Source of the DNA: Desulfobacteraceae bacterium
Lineage (GTDB): Bacteria; Desulfobacterota; DSM-4660; Desulfatiglandales; Desulfatiglandaceae
Direction of reading: 5' to 3'
Length of the DNA: 10,613 nt
NCBI GenBank assembly: GCA_030597505.1
Contig: JAUVRS010000062.1
Coordinates: 1 to 10,613 of the forward strand
How positions within the stretch are numbered: position 1 is the first letter of the stretch; every line of letters begins with the position of its first letter. Below are positions 6,371-10,613 of the stretch, one piece after another. The notes under the pieces are model-generated. The model ran no database searches. It was not told the origin of the DNA and saw nothing but the letters and a program-made list of their open reading frames with translations. The position numbers and the translations under genes are program-made.

Positions 6371-7909
6371 ATGACACTTGGGGGCCTGTTGGAAAGGAAT
6401 GTGAGAAGACATCCTCACAAAATGGCCATTACCTGTGTGGATGAAGGGGTTTCCTTAAGCTATCTCGAACTGGAACAAAGGGTTAACAGCCTTGTGGCCG
6501 CCCTGATGGCCATGGGAATAAAAAGAGGCGATCGGGTCGCTACTCTCTCTCACAATTGTCATCGCTATGCAGAGATTTTTATGGCGCTTACAAAGGGAGG
6601 ATGGGTGCTCGTTCCTTTGGACCACAGGTTAACCGCCAGAGAGCTTTCTTATTTGATCGAAAATTCAGAACCCAGGTTTATCATGGCCCACCCCGATTAT
6701 CAGGAAATGGTCAAAAAACTTCAAAAAAATAGTAAAGGGTTGGAGTCAGTCATATGGTTGGAACAGACATCAGCAGAAGGAATGAACTATGAAGATCTCA
6801 TTCAAAAGCATAATGGTGAAAGACCCAAGACAACGGTAGCTGAAAACGACCTGTTGACCCTTTACTACACCAGTGGCACCACCGGAAGACCCAAGGGAGT
6901 TCAGTACACTCATCGAAATCTGTTTTTCGCGACCATAAATATGGTCATTGATTTTAAAATCAATGAGGATGACATCACCCTTAGTACCTCGCCCTTTTCC
7001 CACATTGCGCCTATATGGCCCATGCTTGCCCATTTCTTTGTGGGCGGATCTAATGTGGTTACAAGGCGTTTTGAACCCGAACTTGTGCTTCGAACCATTG
7101 AAAAGGAAAAAATTACGACCTGGAACTCCGTCCCGATTATGATCCTTAGACTGCTGGAACATCCGGGTATCGACCGTTATGACCTCAGCAGCCTGAGGTG
7201 CCTCTCCTATGGGGCAGCCCCCATGCCGTTGGAGGTCCTTAAGAAGGCCGTCAAGGTTTTTGGGCCGATCATGTATCAGGTTTACGGGTTGACAGAGACC
7301 TATCTTCTCACAACCCTCTCCAATAAGGATCACGTCGACGACGAAACCGACCCCCGTTCCAAACGTCTGGCTTCCTGTGGAAGGGAACTGGTCAATACCC
7401 GAGTGAGGGTTGTCAAAGAGGATGGAGAGGAAGTTTGTCCGGGGGAGATCGGAGAGATCATTGCCCAGGGAGAAAGCATTACGAACGGGTACTGGAAGAT
7501 GCCCGAGGAGACTGAAAGGGCCTTTCGGAATGGATGGTTCCGCACGGGAGATCTTGCCACTGTGGATGAAAACGGATATATCTACATCCGAGACAGAAAA
7601 AAGGATGTCATCATCAGTGGCGGCGAGAATATCTCCCCCCGGGAGGTGGAAGAGGTCCTCTATTCCCATCCCAATGTATTGGAATGCGCAGTGATTGGAA
7701 CCCCCAGTGAAAAATGGGGAGAGGCAGTCAAGGCATTTGTGGTTATCAAAGAGACCAAAACGATTTTACCTGATAGGCTTATTGAATTTTGCAGGGAGCG
7801 GCTGGCCGGTTTTAAGATTCCAAAGGTTATAGAGTTCTTACCATCCTTGCCAAGGACAGCCAGCGGTAAAATATTAAAAAGGGAACTGAGGAAAAACAGC
7901 AATTCCTAA
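6371..7909 (+). CDS. Class I acyl-CoA synthetase (AMP-forming)
   Basis: Adenylate-forming ligase that activates a carboxylic acid to acyl-AMP and then acyl-CoA in the cytoplasm. It has the full motif set, numbered for a 512-aa protein: P-loop YTSGTTGRPKG near 166-176, YGLTET near 305-310, GWFRTGD near 388-394, hinge RDRKKD near 407-412, GGENISPREVE near 417-427, and PRTASGKILKRE near 494-505 with catalytic Lys500. The length is normal for medium/long-chain or aromatic acyl-CoA ligases. Three ATGs in a row lie at 6365, 6368 and 6371; AGAGG (6359-6363) is 7 nt from the third, so that start is chosen. It is divergent from AOR under a matching promoter, suggesting that the acid made by AOR is its substrate (inference). 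Sequence alone does not tell the chain type. Confidence 0.92.
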   Translation: MTLGGLLERNVRRHPHKMAITCVDEGVSLSYLELEQRVNSLVAALMAMGIKRGDRVATLSHNCHRYAEIFMALTKGGWVLVPLDHRLTARELSYLIENSEPRFIMAHPDYQEMVKKLQKNSKGLESVIWLEQTSAEGMNYEDLIQKHNGERPKTTVAENDLLTLYYTSGTTGRPKGVQYTHRNLFFATINMVIDFKINEDDITLSTSPFSHIAPIWPMLAHFFVGGSNVVTRRFEPELVLRTIEKEKITTWNSVPIMILRLLEHPGIDRYDLSSLRCLSYGAAPMPLEVLKKAVKVFGPIMYQVYGLTETYLLTTLSNKDHVDDETDPRSKRLASCGRELVNTRVRVVKEDGEEVCPGEIGEIIAQGESITNGYWKMPEETERAFRNGWFRTGDLATVDENGYIYIRDRKKDVIISGGENISPREVEEVLYSHPNVLECAVIGTPSEKWGEAVKAFVVIKETKTILPDRLIEFCRERLAGFKIPKVIEFLPSLPRTASGKILKRELRKNSNS

Positions 7910-8127
7910 AACCCAAACGGCTAAATATTTTTGATACTTTTAGACGAAAAGAATAAGACCAGTAATCTTTAACGTTGCCATCGGAAAGGAGATGAATGAG
8001 AGGGTTAGAGAATGGCGTGGCAACAAATGGATCAATCTATTGAGGGGAAGGAACCAAGCAAAAAAAACCGAAAAACACTCCGCCACCGTGAACCAGTTAT
8101 TGTGAACCACTTAATAAGGAGGTCCCA
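7910..8127. other. Intergenic region upstream of the fusion hydrolase
   Basis: These 218 nt are long for two co-directional genes and may hold a promoter: TTGATA (7931-7936), 17 bp, then a weak TAAGAC (7954-7959). GTTGCCA (7974-7980) and TGGCAAC (8018-8024) are exact inverted arms around a 37-nt loop that contains AAAGGAG and overlapping ATGs. From there short frames of 37 codons (7992-8105) and 15 codons (7996-8043) open, neither convincing as a gene. A 14-bp tandem repeat at 8088-8115 precedes the SD. No clear terminator follows the synthetase. Confidence 0.5.
8088..8115 (+). repeat. Tandem 14-bp direct repeat just upstream of the fusion gene SD
   Basis: GTGAACCAGTTATT (8088-8101) is followed directly by GTGAACCACTTAAT (8102-8115), 12 of 14 identical. 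The repeat abuts AAGGAGG (8116-8122), which lies 5 nt before the ATG of the fusion gene. It may be a binding site for a protein or a chance duplication. Confidence 0.55.
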
Positions 8128-9633
8128 ATGAAGTATATCGTTTCAGAAAACTCCGCTCTAATTATTCAGGACTTACAAAACGACGTGATCATGGAGGGTG
8201 GCGCCTTTGCTGATTCCGGCGCCCCCAACCATGCGAAAAGCCAAAACATTATCCAAAATGTTAAGAGGCTCGCAGAGATTGCTCGTTCAATAGGTACCCC
8301 TGTCATCCATGTCCATTACATCGTTGAAAAAGGTGCACCCGGATTAAAACAGAACGCTCCTCTTTTTCAGGGCGTAAAAGGATCAGACGCCATGGTTCGC
8401 GGCACCTGGGGTGCTGCACCGGTTGAAGGGCTTGAACCAAAGGAAGGCGACTTCGTCATTGAAAAATCGAGAATGAACGGTTTTTACAACACAAATCTGG
8501 ACAATCTTCTCCGAGGGCTTGGTGTTGAAACAATTCTTATTACGGGCGCCTGGACCAATATGTCCATTGAACACACCGCCCGCCACGGTGCGGATGCCGG
8601 TTATGAAATCGTCGTCCTCAGTGACGGCACTTCCACCATTGATGACGAATGGCAAAATGTGGGTCTGAATTATGCACTGACGAATGTCGCCACAGTGATG
8701 ACGTGTAGCGAACTTGAGGAGGCTTTGAAAAAAGGTGCTGGACCAGTGCTCGGCGGAATCCAACCCAGCTCGCCAAAGCTTTACGACCTCGTATCTGAGC
8801 TCGAGCAGATCGGAACGGGTTTCACCTTCACAGAAGGACCCGTTTGGAATAAAGAAGGGAGTTTTCTGCTTTTCAGCGACATGCCGGGTGACACAAGACG
8901 TCGTTGGAGTGATGCGGAAGGCGTGCAGGAAGTCATGAAACCAAGTAACAAATGTAACGGCATGGCCTACGATGCCGACGGGAACCTGATTGTCTGCGAA
9001 CATGTCACCAGTTCCCTCATTCGTGAACGCCCGGATGGAACACGCGAGACTATCGCCTCCCACTATCAGGGCAAGGAACTCAATTCACCAAACGACGTGG
9101 TTGTCAAAAAAGACGGCTCCATCTATTTTAGCGATCCTACCTACGGTCGTATGCCTGTGTTTGGGTTGGAACGTGAACAGGACCTGGATTTTCAGGGGGT
9201 ATTCAGGGTCCCTCCGGACGGCGGTGATCTACAGGTTTTAGCCGACGACTTTGACCAGCCCAATGGTCTTTGCTTTTCACCTGACGAATCATTGTTATAC
9301 ATCAACGACTCAACGCATGCTCATATCCGTGTCTTTGATGTTCAGCCTGACGGAACACTAACAAATGACCGTATTTTTTTTGATTCTATCGGACGCGGCG
9401 ATTTGGAAGAAGGGCTGGCTGATGGAATGAAGTGCGACGGGCTTGGCAACATCTATGTCACGGGTCCGGGTGGCATCTGGGTGATCAGCCCAGAGGCGCA
9501 ATTTCTTGGGATCATCAAGACTCCTGAAAATGTGGGTAACATGAACTGGGGCGGCGATGATTGGAAGACCCTGTATGTGACCGCGTCAACATCTCTCTAT
9601 CGGATCCGGTTGAAGGTGGCTGGGAACAATTGA
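8128..9633 (+). CDS. Two-domain hydrolase: isochorismatase-like domain fused to SMP-30/gluconolactonase domain
   Basis: One unbroken 501-codon frame. Residues about 1-200 form an isochorismatase-like (cysteine hydrolase) domain: Asp15 in ALIIQDLQND, Lys113 in VIEKSRMNGFYNT, and the nucleophile region GAWTNMSIEHTARHGAD, where Ser146 stands at the usual Cys. Residues about 225-495 form an SMP-30/gluconolactonase beta-propeller with predicted metal ligands Glu236 (FTEGPVW), Asn277 (KCNGMA), Asn322 (SPNDVV) and Asp432 (ADGMKCD). The first domain family hydrolyses amides, carbamoyl or vinyl-ether bonds; the second opens lactones using Ca/Zn. One protein could thus act on two bonds of one substrate (inference). 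There is no signal peptide. The linker at 200-225 is short. The ATG has AAGGAGG 5 nt upstream. An HSL-family hydrolase gene follows after 45 nt. The propeller lacks no obvious core motif, so this does not look like a truncated pair. Confidence 0.88.
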   Translation: MKYIVSENSALIIQDLQNDVIMEGGAFADSGAPNHAKSQNIIQNVKRLAEIARSIGTPVIHVHYIVEKGAPGLKQNAPLFQGVKGSDAMVRGTWGAAPVEGLEPKEGDFVIEKSRMNGFYNTNLDNLLRGLGVETILITGAWTNMSIEHTARHGADAGYEIVVLSDGTSTIDDEWQNVGLNYALTNVATVMTCSELEEALKKGAGPVLGGIQPSSPKLYDLVSELEQIGTGFTFTEGPVWNKEGSFLLFSDMPGDTRRRWSDAEGVQEVMKPSNKCNGMAYDADGNLIVCEHVTSSLIRERPDGTRETIASHYQGKELNSPNDVVVKKDGSIYFSDPTYGRMPVFGLEREQDLDFQGVFRVPPDGGDLQVLADDFDQPNGLCFSPDESLLYINDSTHAHIRVFDVQPDGTLTNDRIFFDSIGRGDLEEGLADGMKCDGLGNIYVTGPGGIWVISPEAQFLGIIKTPENVGNMNWGGDDWKTLYVTASTSLYRIRLKVAGNN

Positions 9634-9678
9634 AATTATATTTGGGATAGAGCCCGGTAGAAGAAGGGAGCATTTTCC

Positions 9679-10613
9679 ATGGACAAACCCATACAGATCG
9701 ATTCACAGACAGCCGGGGTCCTGGCAGACCTGGATGGACCGGGAGTGCCCCAGGTCGCGGACATGGAACCGCCGGAGGCGCGCAAGTGGATCGATGGTTT
9801 TGTCCGGAAATGGGATCTTAAACCAAAACCTGAAGTCGGTGGCATCGAGGATTTTGACGTGCCAGGCCCGACGGATGAGCCAGATATTCAAATCCCGGTT
9901 CGCCTGTATCGTCCGGCCGCTATTTCAGGACCTCTGCCCATCATGGTTTTTTTTCATGCCGGTGGGTACGTGTTCGGCAGTATCGAAACCCATGAATCCT
10001 TTTGCCGGCTCATGACACGTGAGGCGCAATGCCTGGTGCTGTCTGTTGGATACCGGCTCGCACCAGAAAACAAGTTTCCCGCAGCGCATGAGGACGTCTA
10101 TGCTGCGACGCTCTGGGCGTCGCAGAACGCGGCCGAGATTGGCGCAGATCCTGATCGACTCGCAGTCGGCGGTGATTCGTCCGGTGGCACGCTGGCCATT
10201 GCGGTCAGCCAACTGGCCCGTGAACGCAACGGCCCGAAAATTTGTCACCAAATGTTATGGTATCCCGGGACTGGCGGCCCACCAGACTCCCCATCAATGC
10301 AAAAGTTTTCAAAGGGGTACTTCCTTTCCTCGGCGTTGATGAAGTGGTCAATGGGCCATTATCTGAACAATGTGTCGGAGATGGCCAACCCCCTCATCCA
10401 GCCCTTTCGACAGGAAGATGTCAGCGAACTGCCGCCAACGTATCTGATGACAGCGGGGTTTGATCCCAGACGGGATGACAACAGGGACTATGCCAACCGA
10501 TTGGCGGCAAGTGGTGTACCCACAACCTTCCGCTGCATCGATAAGACAATCCACGGGTTTATGTTTATGTTGGGCGGCATTGATTTGGCTGTTGATGCGG
10601 CAAAGGAATCAGC
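9679..10613 (+). CDS. Alpha/beta hydrolase, hormone-sensitive-lipase family esterase, partial (3' end outside window)
   Basis: Carboxylesterase-type alpha/beta hydrolase of the HSL (GDXG) family; 311 residues are visible and the frame is open to the window edge. Visible: oxyanion-hole motif HAGG at 93-96 (the family norm is HGGG), GYRLAPE at 124-130, nucleophile elbow GDSSGG at 165-170 with Ser167, catalytic Asp262 in AGFDPRRD, and catalytic His292 in IHGF. Only about 10-20 C-terminal residues are probably missing. No signal peptide is seen, so it is likely cytoplasmic. The ATG at 9679 has GGGAG 8 nt upstream and follows the fusion gene by 45 nt, implying co-transcription. It could hydrolyse an ester or lactone intermediate of the same pathway; the substrate is unknown. 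By eye its 5' part is richer in G+C than the genes before it. Confidence 0.9.
   Translation, partial: MDKPIQIDSQTAGVLADLDGPGVPQVADMEPPEARKWIDGFVRKWDLKPKPEVGGIEDFDVPGPTDEPDIQIPVRLYRPAAISGPLPIMVFFHAGGYVFGSIETHESFCRLMTREAQCLVLSVGYRLAPENKFPAAHEDVYAATLWASQNAAEIGADPDRLAVGGDSSGGTLAIAVSQLARERNGPKICHQMLWYPGTGGPPDSPSMQKFSKGYFLSSALMKWSMGHYLNNVSEMANPLIQPFRQEDVSELPPTYLMTAGFDPRRDDNRDYANRLAASGVPTTFRCIDKTIHGFMFMLGGIDLAVDAAKES

Noticed and set aside
6770..7669. Minus-strand open frame of 299 codons
   Set aside because: Lies wholly antisense to the acyl-CoA synthetase, which has a full set of family motifs; the antisense translation shows no recognisable motif.
7992..8105. Plus-strand 37-codon frame after AAAGGAG in the synthetase-fusion gap
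   Set aside because: The SD directly abuts the ATG with no spacing, the peptide is unremarkable, and the overlapping alternative ATG gives only 15 codons.
8383..9063. Minus-strand open frame of 226 codons
   Set aside because: Antisense to the fusion hydrolase across both domains; no motif and no reasonable SD context.

Overview
The window looks like part of a chromosome of an anaerobic bacterium. A tungsten/molybdenum-type aldehyde:ferredoxin oxidoreductase (AOR), a LIV-type (branched-chain amino acid/carboxylate) ABC transporter, an acyl-CoA synthetase and moderate G+C together suggest a sulfate-reducing or syntrophic Desulfobacterota-like lineage. This placement is inference from gene content; there is no rRNA or phylogenetic marker here. 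I see no mobile element, CRISPR array, tRNA or rRNA.

Layout. (1) 1-2303, minus strand: a transporter operon read livG (ATPase) -> livH (permease) -> livM (permease, cut by the left edge). (2) 2304-2584: a divergent control region with back-to-back promoters and a perfect 17-bp palindrome over the livG -10 box. (3) 2585-3973, plus strand: an AiiA-like metallo-beta-lactamase-fold lactonase and a class II (FucA-like) aldolase, closed by a bidirectional terminator at 4026-4065. (4) 4096-5964, minus strand: a 622-aa AOR-family enzyme with all four predicted Fe4S4 cysteines and both pterin motifs, but diverged substrate-pocket segments. (5) 5965-6370: a second divergent control region. It holds two near-consensus sigma-70 promoters that are mirror copies of one another, plus a long AOR leader carrying an orphan Shine-Dalgarno (SD) sequence. 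(6) 6371-10613, plus strand: a class I acyl-CoA synthetase, an unusual isochorismatase-like/SMP-30 gluconolactonase fusion, and an HSL-family alpha/beta hydrolase cut by the right edge.

How the genes may work together. The gene set fits a catabolic cluster for an imported organic compound containing lactone, ester or amide bonds. The Liv system would import substrate. The MBL lactonase, the SMP-30 domain, the isochorismatase-like domain and the HSL hydrolase would open lactone, amide or ester bonds. The class II aldolase would cleave a hydroxylated intermediate to an aldehyde. AOR would oxidise the aldehyde to an acid, and the acyl-CoA synthetase would activate the acid. The mirrored promoters of AOR and the synthetase support co-regulation of the last two steps. 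The substrate cannot be read from sequence. The most interesting items are the two-domain fusion hydrolase, the mirrored promoter pair, and the divergent AOR with its leader.
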